From: Streptomyces angustmyceticus
Lineage (GTDB): Bacteria; Actinomycetota; Actinomycetes; Streptomycetales; Streptomycetaceae
Reading direction: 5' to 3'
Assembly: GCF_019933235.1 (NCBI RefSeq)
Contig: NZ_CP082945.1
Span: forward strand, 2,418,001-2,482,000
Length of the DNA stretch: 64,000 nucleotides
This document shows, in pieces, positions 45,568-57,436 of this stretch. Position numbers and translations under genes: made by a program. The number at the start of each line of letters is the position of its first letter. Position 1 is the stretch's first letter. A model generated the notes under the pieces. That model had not been told where the DNA came from and did no database searches. It worked only from the letters and a program-made list of their open reading frames with translations.

Positions 45568-46257
45568 TCAGCGCCCCGGCCGCACCGACACATCGTTGAT
45601 CTCCGCATCGCGCGGCAGGTCGATGGCGGTGATGATGGCCGTCGCGACCGACTCCGGGTCGATCCAGCGGGACGCGTCGTACTCCTTGCCCTCCTGCTGG
45701 TGGGTGCTCGCCTGCATCGGCGTGGCCGTCCGCCCCGGGTAGACCGAGGTCACCCGGACGCCGTTGTCGTGCTCCTCGCCCCGCAGCGAGTCGGCCAGCG
45801 CCTTGAGGCCGTGCTTGCTCGCCGCGTACGCGCCCCACTGGGGGTTCGCGTGGAGCCCCGCGCCGGAGTTGACGAAGACCACATGCCCCTGGGCGACCCG
45901 CACCAGCGGCAGCAGCAGCCGGGTGAGCTCGGCGGGCGCGACCAGGTTGGCGGCGAGCTGCCGCTGCCAGGACTTGGCCGGCAGGTCGCCGACCGTGCCC
46001 AGCTCGATGACGCCGGCGCTGTGCACCAGGGAGTCGATACGGTCCGGCAGCGGCTGCTGCCCGAAGGCCCAGGACAGCTTCTCGGGGTGGTCGAGGTCAC
46101 CCACGAGCGTCCGGGCGCCGGGGAACTGCGCGGCCAGTTCCTTGGCCCGGACCGCGTTGCGGGCCAGCAGCCACAGGTCCTCTCCGCGCTCCGCCAGCCG
46201 CCGTGCGACCGCCGCTCCGATGCCCGACCCTGCGCCCGTGATCAAGTGCGTACCCAT
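45568..46257 (-). CDS. Short-chain dehydrogenase/reductase
   Basis: 229-residue classical SDR. The cofactor motif TGAGSGIG is at residues 6-13; the catalytic Ser is in FVNSGAG and Tyr/Lys in YAASKHG. The ATG at 46257 gives a start close to strand 1, as expected; upstream open frame lacks similarity. An Arg after strand 2 (LLARNAVRAKEL) suggests NADP. Separated by 46 bp from the LOG-type gene upstream on the same strand, so possibly co-transcribed. Substrate unknown. Confidence 0.92.
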   Translation of the reverse strand: MGTHLITGAGSGIGAAVARRLAERGEDLWLLARNAVRAKELAAQFPGARTLVGDLDHPEKLSWAFGQQPLPDRIDSLVHSAGVIELGTVGDLPAKSWQRQLAANLVAPAELTRLLLPLVRVAQGHVVFVNSGAGLHANPQWGAYAASKHGLKALADSLRGEEHDNGVRVTSVYPGRTATPMQASTHQQEGKEYDASRWIDPESVATAIITAIDLPRDAEINDVSVRPGR

Positions 46258-46303
46258 GGGTCCGATCCTAACGAGCGGGCGACGGGACCCGGGCACGGCC
46301 GGC

Positions 46304-46846
46304 TCAGGCCCGGATGCCCGCCTTCTCCTCCAGGTAGGCGAGCGCGCCGACGCCGTCCGCCGCGAAGAAGACCAGGTCGGTGAGCGGAATCGGCAGGAAC
46401 CCCTCCGACTCCATCCGCTGGAACTGCTCCTTCAACCCGTCGTAGAAACCCGCGGTGTTCAGCAGCACCACCGGCTTGGTGTGCATCCCGTGCTTGCGCA
46501 GTTCCAGGATCTCGGTGGCCTCGTCCAGCGTGCCCGTGCCCCCGACCATCACGACGACGGCGTCGGCGCGGGCCAGCATCTGGGCCTTGCGCTCGGCGAG
46601 GTCCTTGGTGACGACCATCTCATCGGCGCCCTCGCGCGCCTTGTGCGCGAGGAACTCCACGGAGACGCCGATCAGCTTCCCGCCCGCCTCCTGCACCCCG
46701 TCGGCCATGACCTTCATCAGGCCGGTGTCCGAGCCGCCCCAGACCAGCGCGTGCCCGCCCTTGCCGATCAGCTCGGCGAACCGGCGGGCGGGAACGACGT
46801 AGCGGTCATCGAGGTCGGCGGCGGAGCAGAAGACGCAGATGTTCAT
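46304..46846 (-). CDS. LOG family protein (cytokinin riboside 5'-monophosphate phosphoribohydrolase type)
   Basis: 180-residue Rossmann-fold nucleotide hydrolase of the TIGR00730/LOG family, which removes ribose 5-phosphate from adenine-type nucleotides. The signature usually written PGGxGTxxE reads VGGTGTLDE here (the Pro is Val). Other family features are the start NICVFCSA, GGSDTGLM, and the basic segment for phosphate. Housekeeping role uncertain in bacteria. Short gap to the SDR gene. Confidence 0.9.
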   Translation of the reverse strand: MNICVFCSAADLDDRYVVPARRFAELIGKGGHALVWGGSDTGLMKVMADGVQEAGGKLIGVSVEFLAHKAREGADEMVVTKDLAERKAQMLARADAVVVMVGGTGTLDEATEILELRKHGMHTKPVVLLNTAGFYDGLKEQFQRMESEGFLPIPLTDLVFFAADGVGALAYLEEKAGIRA

Positions 46847-46951
46847 GCGGTCACCTTACGAGCCGGTCCGGGCGGGGGTGGGGCGAGGCCCGAACAGGCT
46901 CCGTCCCACCGCCGCTCTCAGCGCGGCCACTGCCCCGGCTGCCGCCTCCGG

Positions 46952-48857
<1,906 letters not shown>

Positions 48858-49706
48858 TCAGCGTCCCGTCGCCGCGGTCACGGCCGGTGCGGCTGTCACG
48901 ACCGGTGCGGCCGATGCGACCGATGCGACCGGTGCGGCTGTCACGGCCGACGGCTCGACAGCAGTGGCATCCGCGCCCGCCGCATCGTCCTCGTGGCCGG
49001 CGGCGCGTTCCGCCTCGGCGTTGACCATCCGTTCCATCGGCTCGGCGCAGCTGCCTCCGGCGAGGACCATCGCCAGCAGGATGGCGACCACCGCCAGGAC
49101 GGACCCCAGCCAGACCATGGTGTGGACCGGGACGGTGTAGGCGCCGATCACCCGCGCCACGCACTCGACCACCAGCACGGTTCCCCATATCAGCGAGAAC
49201 CTCCGCTCGGCGCGCCGGAAGGGGACGGACCCGGCCATCAGCCGGTCCCAGGCGGCGCTCCGCTCGGCCTTCCCCTTCGTCACGAACGGCTTGAGGCCGG
49301 CGGTCATCAGGGGCTTGCCCAGGTACACGGAGACGATCATCGATATGCCGACGACGCTGCTCACCCCGCTGTCCTTGGCGAGCATCAGCCGCGGATCGCC
49401 GGTCATCGCGCTCAGGGCCAGGCCCACGACGTTGACGACGAGGATCACCAGGGCGAGGCCGTTGACCCCGGCGCCCCGGACCAGGCCCCAGACCGTGCGC
49501 AGCGCCGGCACCACGCTGCTCCAGCCCAGCGCCGCGACCTCGCTCAGCCCGAACCCGCTCCTGAGGAGGTAGTACGACCCCAGCGGAACCCCCAGGTCCA
49601 GGACGAGCGGCAGCAGGGTCTGCGCCAGCGGGTTGGGGCTCTTGCCCTCCGCCGCCGCCTGACTCCGCTGCTGCTGACGTCGGCTCTCGCTCCGGCTCCG
49701 GTCCAC
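48858..49706 (-). CDS. VC0807-like integral membrane protein
   Basis: 282-residue membrane protein with about six helices, starting from the GTG at 49706 which follows GGGGGAG at ideal spacing (a TTG at 49721 would add five residues). Features such as NPLAQTLLPLVLDLGVPLGSYYLL and the later ERRFSLIWGTVLVVE match the VC0807 family of unknown function. The last 50 residues are a Val/Thr/Ala/Pro-rich soluble tail made of near-repeats, likely disordered. Lone gene. Confidence 0.82.
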   Translation of the reverse strand: MDRSRSESRRQQQRSQAAAEGKSPNPLAQTLLPLVLDLGVPLGSYYLLRSGFGLSEVAALGWSSVVPALRTVWGLVRGAGVNGLALVILVVNVVGLALSAMTGDPRLMLAKDSGVSSVVGISMIVSVYLGKPLMTAGLKPFVTKGKAERSAAWDRLMAGSVPFRRAERRFSLIWGTVLVVECVARVIGAYTVPVHTMVWLGSVLAVVAILLAMVLAGGSCAEPMERMVNAEAERAAGHEDDAAGADATAVEPSAVTAAPVASVASAAPVVTAAPAVTAATGR

Positions 49707-49992
49707 TGCGGTCTCCCCCAAGTTGCTCTCTGCACGGCGTTCTTTCCCCGACGTCTTCAGCTTCGGGCACGCCCGCGCCGCGCAACAGTTCCGACTGTCC
49801 TCGCTTCTTCATGACATTTGTCAGTGGCGGGCCAGGCACAGCGGTGCCCCTTCCGGAGGCTCAGGCAGCCGGCCCCGGCACGCGCGGTGCGCCGCACAAC
49901 GGCGGTCCGGTCACAGCACCATGGCGGGTCGTCCGACTCCCCCGACCACAAACCCGGTTTTCCGGGACGGCTCGTTCGGCCAGACTGGGGAC

Positions 49993-50319
49993 ATGCCTCG
50001 CAGAATCATGTTCGTACAGCTCAAGACGGGCTACGACACCGACCGCGGCCCCTCGTGGATCGGGTGGGTGAACTTCTCCAAGACCTGGAAAACGGCATAC
50101 TTCCAGGGCCGGACGCTGCAACGAGCCACAGGAATCGGCTTGTTCGACGCGAACTTCTACGACGTCGCGACCGACGAGAGTTTCTGGATCTCCGGCCCCA
50201 AGCGCGACCGGAGCGACACACGGTACGGACCGGAAGGGCCGACCGTGGAAGATGACGCCGCGGACGCCTACCGAGCGTTCCTCCAGGGAGCGCCGCTCCC
50301 CGGCCGGGAGGACGGCTAG
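49993..50319 (+). CDS. Hypothetical protein, 108 residues
   Basis: Small soluble protein beginning MPRRIMFVQLKTGYDTDRGP, with a run of aromatic residues (WIGWVNFSKTWKTAYF) and an acidic C-terminus. Start ATG 49993 follows GGGGAC. The pattern looks like a small beta-rich domain; no family is recognised. No cysteines or signal. Codon use is typical of the genome. It is isolated between two unrelated genes. Confidence 0.7.
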   Translation: MPRRIMFVQLKTGYDTDRGPSWIGWVNFSKTWKTAYFQGRTLQRATGIGLFDANFYDVATDESFWISGPKRDRSDTRYGPEGPTVEDDAADAYRAFLQGAPLPGREDG

Positions 50320-50515
50320 GCCGTCCCGTTCGGGAGCACGTACCAGAGGGCGCCGGCAGGCACCGGCGGCAAGGGAGATCTCGTGGCGGCCCGAGCCATC
50401 GGCGCGGTGTCACGCGCCCCCTGCGCGTCGACGGACCCGGGGCCCGCGCACGCCCGTTCCCGGGGCAGTTGAGATCCTGTGGTGGCCCAACCGGCCCACC
50501 ACACCGAGGACTTCC

Positions 50516-51121
50516 GTGAGAACCCCGACCCGGCTCATCGTTCTGTCCCTGGCCGCGCTCACGGTCGTTGCCGTCGGCGTCGGCGTGCTCGTGGGGCGTG
50601 ACGATCCCGACGGCCGAAGGGGCTACCACCAGGGCAAGGACGGCGTCCTGACCATCGAGGCCCACCGGCGGCCGCGGGCCCCGGACCTGACCGGCAGCGG
50701 CCTGGACGGCAAACCCCTCAGCCTGGCCGCCTACAAGGGCAAGGCGGTCCTGGTCAACGGCTGGGCGTCGTGGTGCGGGCCCTGCCGTGCGGAGACCCCG
50801 CTCCTGGTCAGGACCCACAACACACTGCGGGCGCGCGGGGTCGTGGTGGTCGGGCTGGATCAGGACGACTCGGCCGCCAACGGGCGTGCCTTCGCGGGTG
50901 AGTTCCACATGAGCTACCCCAGCCTCCTGGACTCCGGCGGCAAGCAGGCCCTCAAGCTCCCCAAGGGCGTCCTGAACACCCAGGGCCTCCCGTTCACCTT
51001 CGCCGTCGACCCGCGCGGGAGGATCGCTGCCGCCGCCTCCGGCCAGCTCGACGCGCACAAGATCGACGCCTTGGTGAAGGCCGCTCAGGCCGGTACCGCC
51101 CCGCCCGCCCGCACTCCCTGA
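50516..51121 (+). CDS. TlpA/ResA-like membrane-anchored thioredoxin
   Basis: 201-residue thioredoxin-fold protein with a single N-terminal membrane anchor (residues 7-25) and the active site WCGPC, cysteines 87 and 90. ResA/TlpA proteins reduce disulfides outside the membrane, for instance during cytochrome c maturation. The cis-Pro loop is GLPFTFAVD. The GTG at 50516 follows GAGGA. No cytochrome c genes are adjacent, so the partner is unknown. Same strand as the DUF3515 gene, 103 bp upstream of it. Confidence 0.9.
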   Translation: MRTPTRLIVLSLAALTVVAVGVGVLVGRDDPDGRRGYHQGKDGVLTIEAHRRPRAPDLTGSGLDGKPLSLAAYKGKAVLVNGWASWCGPCRAETPLLVRTHNTLRARGVVVVGLDQDDSAANGRAFAGEFHMSYPSLLDSGGKQALKLPKGVLNTQGLPFTFAVDPRGRIAAAASGQLDAHKIDALVKAAQAGTAPPARTP

Positions 51122-51224
51122 CGCGGTCCGGCGGCATCTCCTGCGCACCCGCCACACGCGCTGCCGCCGTGCCGCCGCAGCCTCTCCCCACGCACCCGCC
51201 CACCAGAAACCGAGGACGCCAGCC

Positions 51225-51857
51225 ATGCCCCCGTCCACCCGGCGCAGCCGCCGCACCCGTCTTCTCGTCGGCGCCGCCGTCGTCCTCGCCGCCGCGGCCT
51301 CCGTCGTGGCGTACGAGAGCGTCAGCTCGCCCACCTTCGGCCTCGACGCCGCACCGGGGGCCGGGTCCGCCGCGTGTGCCCGGATCGCCGACGGCTACCC
51401 GGACGAGATCGCCGGCGCGGGCCGCACGTCCACCGGCCTGGCAGGTGCCGCCGCCTGGGGAGACGGCGCGGTCGTCGCGCGCTGCGGCCTGGACAAGCCG
51501 CTGCCCACCAAGGAGGCGTGCGCGCAGGTCGACGGCGTGGACTGGGTCTGGCGCACGTCCCCGGACGACGACGGCAGGACCCTCCTGGTCACCTACGGAC
51601 GCAGCCCGGCCGTCGAGGTGCGCATCGACACCCGCCGTGCGGCCCCCGACGCGGTCCTGATCGACCTGAGCCGCCTCGTCAAACCCCTCCGCCAGGACCA
51701 CCGGTGCCTCAGCCGTGACGACGTCGCCCCGCCGCCGGGCCCCGGCCCGAAAACGATGCCGCACCATGAGCACGACGACGACCACGAGGACGACGACCAC
51801 CGGGATCATGACGACCGCGCCGACCCGGCGCCCGGCCGGGGCGGCGCCGTGCGGTGA
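51225..51857 (+). CDS. DUF3515 family protein with His/Asp-rich tail
   Basis: 210-residue exported or anchored protein: hydrophobic segment at residues 12-30, then a domain with Cys pairs (SAACARIADGYP, ARCGL, EACAQV, HRCLS) typical of DUF3515. From about residue 180 it has a striking tail of alternating His, Asp and Glu, a likely metal-binding or disordered segment not usual in the family. Start ATG with GAGGA upstream. The function of DUF3515 is not known. Confidence 0.85.
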   Translation: MPPSTRRSRRTRLLVGAAVVLAAAASVVAYESVSSPTFGLDAAPGAGSAACARIADGYPDEIAGAGRTSTGLAGAAAWGDGAVVARCGLDKPLPTKEACAQVDGVDWVWRTSPDDDGRTLLVTYGRSPAVEVRIDTRRAAPDAVLIDLSRLVKPLRQDHRCLSRDDVAPPPGPGPKTMPHHEHDDDHEDDDHRDHDDRADPAPGRGGAVR

Positions 51858-52007
51858 GGAGATGCACAGCCACGGGCGAACAGCCGGCGAGGTCCGGCGT
51901 CCGGCGCGTGCCGAGGCCGGAGTCGTCCACGGCGCGGCGTGACGCCGACCGTCCCCCGCGCCCCACGACCGCGCGGCCCGGGGTTCCCCCCTACGCCGGG
52001 GTTCCCC

Positions 52008-53138
52008 CTACGCCCCCGCCCGTACCCGTCGCTCCGTGGTGGCGATGGTGGCCGAGCCGACCACCCGGCTGCCGTCGTAGAGGACGATGGCCTGGCCGGG
52101 GGCCACGCCGCGGACCGGTTCGGTGAACGCCACCCGGAGGTCGGTGCCGTCCACCAGCTCGGCGGTGACCTCGGTCTCGCCGCCGTGGGCGCGGAGCTGG
52201 GCCGTGTACGTGGCGGGGCCGGCCGTCGGGGGGCGGCCGCACCAGCGGGGGCGGATGGCGGTCAGGGCCGTGACGTCGAGGGCGTCGGCGGGGCCGACGG
52301 TGACGGTGTTGTCGACCGGGGAGATGTCGAGGACGTAGCGCGGCTTGCCGTCGGGGGCCGGGTGGCCGATGCGCAGGCCCTTGCGCTGGCCGATCGTGAA
52401 GCCGTACGCGCCCTCGTGGCTGCCCAGGACCGCGCCGGACTCGTCGACGATGTCGCCCGGGGCCGTGCCGAGCCGCTTGGCGAGGAAGCCCTGGGTGTCG
52501 CCGTCGGCGATGAAGCAGATGTCGTGGCTGTCCGGCTTCTTGGCGACGAACAGGCCGCGGCGGGCGGCCTCTTCGCGGATCTCGGCCTTGGTGGTGAGGG
52601 TGTCGCCGAGCGGGAACATGGCGTGCGCCAGCTGGCGGTCGTCGAGGACGCCGAGAACGTAGGACTGGTCCTTGGCCATGTCGGAGGCGCGGTGGAGCTC
52701 GCGGGTGCCGTCCTCGCGCAGGACGACCGTGGCGTAGTGGCCGGTGCACACGGCGTCGAAGCCCAGGGCCAGCGCCTTGTCCAGGAGCGCGGCGAACTTG
52801 ATCTTCTCGTTGCAGCGCAGGCAGGGGTTCGGGGTGCGCCCGGCCTCGTACTCGGCGATGAAGTCGTCGACGACGTCCTCGCGGAAGCGTTCGGCGAGGT
52901 CCCAGACGTAGAAGGGGATGCCGATGACGTCGGCGGCGCGGCGGGCGTCGTGCGAGTCCTCGATCGTGCAGCAGCCGCGGGCGCCGGTGCGGAAGGACTT
53001 CGGGTTCTCGGAAAGCGCGAGATGCACGCCCGTCACGTCATGGCCGGCCTCGGCGGCGCGGGCCGCGGCAACGGCGGAGTCGACACCGCCGGACATGGCG
53101 GCGAGTACGCGGAGGCGGCGGGGTGCGTCATCAGTCAT
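52008..53138 (-). CDS. mnmA: tRNA-specific 2-thiouridylase
   Basis: 376-residue MnmA/TrmU, which puts sulfur on uridine 34 of tRNAs for Lys, Glu and Gln. The PP-loop [10 protein letters not shown] is near residue 16; catalytic cysteines are in NPCLRCN and in DICFI. The ATG at 53138 starts just before strand 1. It lies close to the gene for the cysteine desulfurase that supplies sulfur (54054-55223), with only the amidase gene between them, so the grouping is functional. Confidence 0.96.
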   Translation of the reverse strand: MTDDAPRRLRVLAAMSGGVDSAVAAARAAEAGHDVTGVHLALSENPKSFRTGARGCCTIEDSHDARRAADVIGIPFYVWDLAERFREDVVDDFIAEYEAGRTPNPCLRCNEKIKFAALLDKALALGFDAVCTGHYATVVLREDGTRELHRASDMAKDQSYVLGVLDDRQLAHAMFPLGDTLTTKAEIREEAARRGLFVAKKPDSHDICFIADGDTQGFLAKRLGTAPGDIVDESGAVLGSHEGAYGFTIGQRKGLRIGHPAPDGKPRYVLDISPVDNTVTVGPADALDVTALTAIRPRWCGRPPTAGPATYTAQLRAHGGETEVTAELVDGTDLRVAFTEPVRGVAPGQAIVLYDGSRVVGSATIATTERRVRAGA

Positions 53139-53183
53139 AGCCCGTCCAGGGTAGACGGAACCGCCGACAGGGCGGAAAGCGTG

Positions 53184-53960
53184 ATGCAGCGCATGGGGAA
53201 GAGGGACGGGAAACGGGACGGCGACGCGCGGGCCGGCGCCCCGGCCGAGGGCCGCGGCGACGGCGACGGCCAAGGGGCGGGGCGCGGGATCACCCGGCGG
53301 CGGGCGCTGTGGATCGGGGGCGGCGGGGCAGTGGCCGCCGGGGTCGCGGCGCTCGCGGCCGGGGGCGAGCCGGCGCGCTGGTGGTGGCGGCTGCCGGGGA
53401 ACGAGAAGCCGCGCGAGGCCGGCGCGGTGGACTTCCGGGGCGCGCAGTGGGTCGCGGCGTCCCCGGCGAACTACCGGCGGGCGGACCGGCCCGCGGACTA
53501 CGCGATCGACCGGGTGGTGATCCACGTCGTCCAGGGCAGCTACGCGACCGCGCTGAACGTCTTCCGGAACCCGGATCACGAGGCCGCCGCCCACTACGTG
53601 ATCCGGAAGGACGGGCACGTCGCACAGCTGATCCGCGAGCTGGACGTGGCGTTCCACGCGGGCAACCGCGGCTACAACGAGCGGAGCGTCGGCATCGAGC
53701 ACGAGGGGTACGTGGACCGGCCGGAGTCGTTCACGGACGCCATGTACGCGTCGTCGGCGCGGCTGACGGCCGGGGTGTGCCGGCGCTACGGCTTCCCGGC
53801 CGACCGGGAGCACATCGTGGGGCACAGCGAGGTGCCGGGGGCGGATCACACCGATCCGGGGCGGCACTGGGACTGGGACCGGTATCTGGGGCTCGTCCGG
53901 GCCGAGCTGCGCGAGCCCGTACGGAAGCCGTCGCGGGAGCACCCGGCGGGCCGGGTCTGA
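53184..53960 (+). CDS. Tat-exported N-acetylmuramoyl-L-alanine amidase (Amidase_2)
   Basis: 258-residue secreted peptidoglycan amidase that cuts between MurNAc and L-Ala. A charged N-terminus of about 35 residues leads to a twin-arginine signal ([13 protein letters not shown]). The amidase domain has the zinc ligands in VVIHVVQG and [15 protein letters not shown], and the fold markers [10 protein letters not shown] and GIEHEGY. The ATG at 53184 is chosen with GGCGG upstream; the frame is open further back but lies over the mnmA start. Divergent from mnmA. Confidence 0.92.
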   Translation: MQRMGKRDGKRDGDARAGAPAEGRGDGDGQGAGRGITRRRALWIGGGGAVAAGVAALAAGGEPARWWWRLPGNEKPREAGAVDFRGAQWVAASPANYRRADRPADYAIDRVVIHVVQGSYATALNVFRNPDHEAAAHYVIRKDGHVAQLIRELDVAFHAGNRGYNERSVGIEHEGYVDRPESFTDAMYASSARLTAGVCRRYGFPADREHIVGHSEVPGADHTDPGRHWDWDRYLGLVRAELREPVRKPSREHPAGRV

Positions 53961-54053
53961 GGGGAGCCCCGGCCCGGATCCCCCGGGACGGCCCGCGGCC
54001 CGTCCCGGGTCGTCCCGGCCGCGCTCCCAGGCGTGAGCCCCGGCCCGGTTCCC

Positions 54054-55223
54054 TCAGCTCAGCCCGGCGCTGCGGGCCCGTTCCACGACCGGGCCGATGG
54101 CCTCCGCCAGCGCGGCGACGTCCTGGGCGGTGGAGGTGTGGCCCAGGGAGAACCGGAGGGTGCCGCGGGCCAGCTCCGGGGACATCCCGGTGGCCAGCAG
54201 GACGTGGCTGGGCTGGGCGACGCCGGCCGTGCACGCGGAGCCCGTGGAGCAGGCGATGCCCTGGGCGTCCAGGAGGAGCAGCAGGGAGTCGCCCTCGCAG
54301 CCGGGGAAGGAGAAGTGGGCGTTGGCCGGCAGCCGGCCCGCCGGGTCCGGGTCGCCGCCGAGGACCGCGTCGGGTGCGGCGGCGAGCACGGCCTTGACCA
54401 GGTCGTCGCGGAGCGCGCCGATGTCGCGGGCGAAGTCCTCGCGGTGGGCGGCGGCGTGCCGGCCGGCGGCGGCGAAGGCGGCGATGGCGGGGGTGTCGAG
54501 GGTCCCGGAGCGGACCTGCCGCTCCTGGCCGCCGCCGTGCAGCACCGGCACGGGGGCGTGCTCCCGGCCGAGCAGCAGCGCGCCGATGCCGTACGGGCCG
54601 CCGATCTTGTGGCCGGAGACGGTCATCGCGGCGAGCCCGGAGGCGGCGAAGTCGACCTCCAGCTGGCCGAACGCCTGCACCGCGTCCGCATGCAGCGGAA
54701 CGCCGAACTCCGCTGCGGCGTCGGCCAGTTCACGCACCGGCTGGACGGTGCCGATCTCGTTGTTGGCCCACATGACCGTGGCGAGCGCGACATCGCCGGG
54801 GTCGCGGGCGATCGCCTCGCGCAGTGCCTCGGCGTGCACCCGGCCGTGGGCGTCGACCGGCAGCCACTCGACGCGGGCGCCCTCGTGGTCGGCGAGCCAC
54901 TCCACGGCGTCGAGGACCGCGTGGTGCTCGACGGGGCTGGCCAGGACGCGGGTGCGGGCCGGGTCGGCGGCCCGGCGCGACCAGTACAGGCCCTTGACCG
55001 CGAGGTTGTCGGCCTCGGTGCCGCCCGCGGTGAAGACGATCTCGCTGGGGCGGGCGCCGAGCGAGACCGCGAGGGATTCGCGCGCCTCCTCGACGGTGCG
55101 CCGGGCCCGCCGGCCGTCGGCGTGCAGCGAGGACGCATTGCCGGTGACGGTCAGCTGGGCGGTCATCGCCTGCACCGCCTCCGGGAGCATCGGGGTGGTG
55201 GCGGCGTGGTCGAGGTAAACCAT
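54054..55223 (-). CDS. iscS: Cysteine desulfurase (IscS/NifS)
   Basis: 389-residue PLP enzyme that moves sulfur from cysteine to acceptor proteins for Fe-S clusters and tRNA thiolation. The start [11 protein letters not shown] is typical. The PLP Lys is in SGHKIGGP and the active Cys (331) is in STGSACTAG of the mobile loop. The ATG at 55223 is clear; earlier open frame is unrelated. Together with mnmA, which needs such a sulfur donor, it forms a tRNA 2-thiolation group. Confidence 0.96.
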   Translation of the reverse strand: MVYLDHAATTPMLPEAVQAMTAQLTVTGNASSLHADGRRARRTVEEARESLAVSLGARPSEIVFTAGGTEADNLAVKGLYWSRRAADPARTRVLASPVEHHAVLDAVEWLADHEGARVEWLPVDAHGRVHAEALREAIARDPGDVALATVMWANNEIGTVQPVRELADAAAEFGVPLHADAVQAFGQLEVDFAASGLAAMTVSGHKIGGPYGIGALLLGREHAPVPVLHGGGQERQVRSGTLDTPAIAAFAAAGRHAAAHREDFARDIGALRDDLVKAVLAAAPDAVLGGDPDPAGRLPANAHFSFPGCEGDSLLLLLDAQGIACSTGSACTAGVAQPSHVLLATGMSPELARGTLRFSLGHTSTAQDVAALAEAIGPVVERARSAGLS

Positions 55224-55493
55224 GGTGCGCACGATTCTACGAGCTGACGCGGCGGGCCCCGGGGGCGCATGCGCAGCGCGCGGGAGCGCCCGGCCCCGGG
55301 GTGCCGCCGGGCACTCGGTCCGGGGTTCCGGCGGGCGACTCCCCCCGTCCCGGCGGGCGACTTCCCGGGTTCCGGCAGACGGCCCCCGTCCCCGACGCGC
55401 CCCCCTTCTCCCGGCGCCGCTCCCCACTCCCCTCGCCCGCCTCGACACCCTCACCCCTCGACACCCCTGTAAGGAGTAACTAGCCTGACACTC

Positions 55494-56345
55494 ATGACAC
55501 AGTGGCTCTTGGACCGTACGTTCCGCAGTGCGTCCGGCGACGAGGTGCGGTGGGCCGTGCACGGGGCGGGCCGGGCGGACGCGCCGCCGGTGGTCCTGCT
55601 GCACGGGACGCCGTTCTCGTCGTACGTCTGGCGGGGCGTCGCCCGCGCCCTCGCGGCGCGGCACCGGGTGCTCGTCTGGGACATGCCGGGCTACGGCGCC
55701 TCGGAAAAGCGGGACGGCCAGGACGTCTCACTCGGCGCACAGGCCCGCGTCTTCGGGGAGCTGCTGGCGCACTGGGAGTTGACCGGCGAGGAGACCCCGC
55801 CGGCCGTCGTCGCCCACGACTTCGGCGGCGCCGTCGCGCTGCGGGCGCATCTGCTGCACGGTGCGCGCTACACGCGGCTGGCGCTCGTCGACCCGGTGGC
55901 GCTGGCGCCCTGGGGCTCGCCCACCTACCGGCTGCTGGGCGCGCACCCAGGGGTGTTCGGAAAGCTCCCGCCGGAGCTGCACCGCGCGCTGGTGCGGGAG
56001 TACGTGTCCTCCGCGAGCCATACGGGGCTGCACCCGGCCGTCCTGGACCGGCTGACCGAGTCCTGGTGCACGGCCGGGGGACAGCCGGCGTTCTACCGGC
56101 AGATCGCGCAGAACGACCAGCGGTTCACGGACGAGATCCAGGGGCGCTACGGCGAAATCCGGCTGCCGACGCTGATCTGCTGGGGCGCGCGGGACACCTG
56201 GATCCCGGTCGCGAAGGGGCGCGAGCTGGCCGCCCGCATCCCGGGCTCGCGGCTCCGGGTGATCGAGGGCGCCGGCCATCTGGTGCAGGAGGACGCACCG
56301 GCCGAACTCGCTGCGGAACTGGCGGAGTTCCTGCGGACGGAATAG
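55494..56345 (+). CDS. Alpha/beta hydrolase, epoxide hydrolase/haloalkane dehalogenase type
   Basis: 283-residue cytoplasmic hydrolase. The nucleophile is Asp109 in VAHDFGGAV rather than Ser, placing it with epoxide hydrolases and haloalkane dehalogenases. The oxyanion region HGTPFSS precedes it, and the catalytic His is in [10 protein letters not shown]. Dehalogenases usually have Trp after the nucleophile; this has Phe, so epoxide hydrolase or fluoroacetate-dehalogenase-like chemistry is more likely. Start ATG 55494 has a distant AAGGAG. Convergent with the thioesterase gene. Confidence 0.88.
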   Translation: MTQWLLDRTFRSASGDEVRWAVHGAGRADAPPVVLLHGTPFSSYVWRGVARALAARHRVLVWDMPGYGASEKRDGQDVSLGAQARVFGELLAHWELTGEETPPAVVAHDFGGAVALRAHLLHGARYTRLALVDPVALAPWGSPTYRLLGAHPGVFGKLPPELHRALVREYVSSASHTGLHPAVLDRLTESWCTAGGQPAFYRQIAQNDQRFTDEIQGRYGEIRLPTLICWGARDTWIPVAKGRELAARIPGSRLRVIEGAGHLVQEDAPAELAAELAEFLRTE

Positions 56346-56494
56346 GCAGGCACACCTTCGAGGCAGGCCGCATCCGCCGGCAGCCGTGCCCCTGACCCGG
56401 CCCTGGCCGGACCGGAGCCGACGGCCCGCACGCGCGAGCCGCCGCGAACCGGCACCGCGGCCCCGCACCGCGGCCCGGCCCGGAGGCCCGCCCG

Positions 56495-57340
56495 CTACCC
56501 CTGCAGCACCGCCCGCGCCAGCTGCCGCGACTGGGCGACCAGCCGGTCCTCGGAGTCCCAGACCTCCGCGTCCTCCTCCAGGAAGCCGCCCGCGAGGTTG
56601 CGGGTGGTGATGGCGACGCGCAGCGGGCCGGGGGCCGGGCGGTGGCGGATGTGGGCGGTCAGCTCGACGGTGGGCACCCAGCCGAGCAGGCCCATCTCGA
56701 AGGCGGTGGGCGGCAGGGCGTCGACGGTCAGCAGGAGGGAGAGCGGGTCGGGCTCGCGGCCGTCGGCGAGGCCGAACCAGGCACGCATCTCGCCCTTGCC
56801 GGAGGGGGCGCCGACCGCCCAGCCGGCGGTCTCGGGGTCCAGCCGGAGGTCGAGCCGCTCGGTGATGGCGGTGCTGCCGGGGATGGTGGTGCCGCCGGGG
56901 GCGTCGTTCGCGCCGAGGCAGTGCTCGTACGGCGGGATGGCCGGCGGCTTGGCGGTGGTGCGGACGTCGTCGGACAGCGTGCCGAGGTCGCCGTAGGCGG
57001 CGAGCACCCGCAGCCGCTCGATCTCGCTGCCGTCCTCGGCGAACTGGATGAGGCTGGCGGTGCCGGTCGACATCGTGCGGCCGGTGCGGACCACGTCGGT
57101 ACGGATCACGGCGGGGCCGGGGACCGAGGCCGTCAGATAGTGCGCCGTGACGGACAGCGGGTCGGGGTGCGGGAGGGCGTCGCCCAGGGCGCGGCCCATG
57201 AGGGCGAGGAGGTAGCCGCCGTTGACCGCCTGGATGATCGTCCAGCCGGCGGAGAGGTGCGCGTCGTAGACGCCGGGGGCGCGACGGGTGACCGCCGTGT
57301 CGCGGTCGAACTCGCTGTTGCCGTGGGTCACCAGAGCCAT
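56495..57340 (-). CDS. Acyl-CoA thioesterase family protein (double hot-dog)
   Basis: 281 residues, matching TesB-like double hot-dog thioesterases that release fatty or other acyl groups from CoA. Features are HLSAGWTIIQAVNGGYLLALMGRA with a helix-lining Asn-Gly-Gly, and the second half SAHIRHRPAPGPLRVAI. The ATG at 57340 is preferred to a GTG nine bases earlier. In actinobacteria these proteins act in lipid or steroid breakdown; the acyl group is unknown here. Confidence 0.85.
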   Translation of the reverse strand: MALVTHGNSEFDRDTAVTRRAPGVYDAHLSAGWTIIQAVNGGYLLALMGRALGDALPHPDPLSVTAHYLTASVPGPAVIRTDVVRTGRTMSTGTASLIQFAEDGSEIERLRVLAAYGDLGTLSDDVRTTAKPPAIPPYEHCLGANDAPGGTTIPGSTAITERLDLRLDPETAGWAVGAPSGKGEMRAWFGLADGREPDPLSLLLTVDALPPTAFEMGLLGWVPTVELTAHIRHRPAPGPLRVAITTRNLAGGFLEEDAEVWDSEDRLVAQSRQLARAVLQG

Positions 57341-57436
57341 GGGTTGCACGCTACACCGGATGGTTACCGACCGGTAGTGTCATTTTTTACCGCCTCGGGC
57401 GGAAGCGCTGGTTCCGCGCCTGCCATGATGTGCGCC

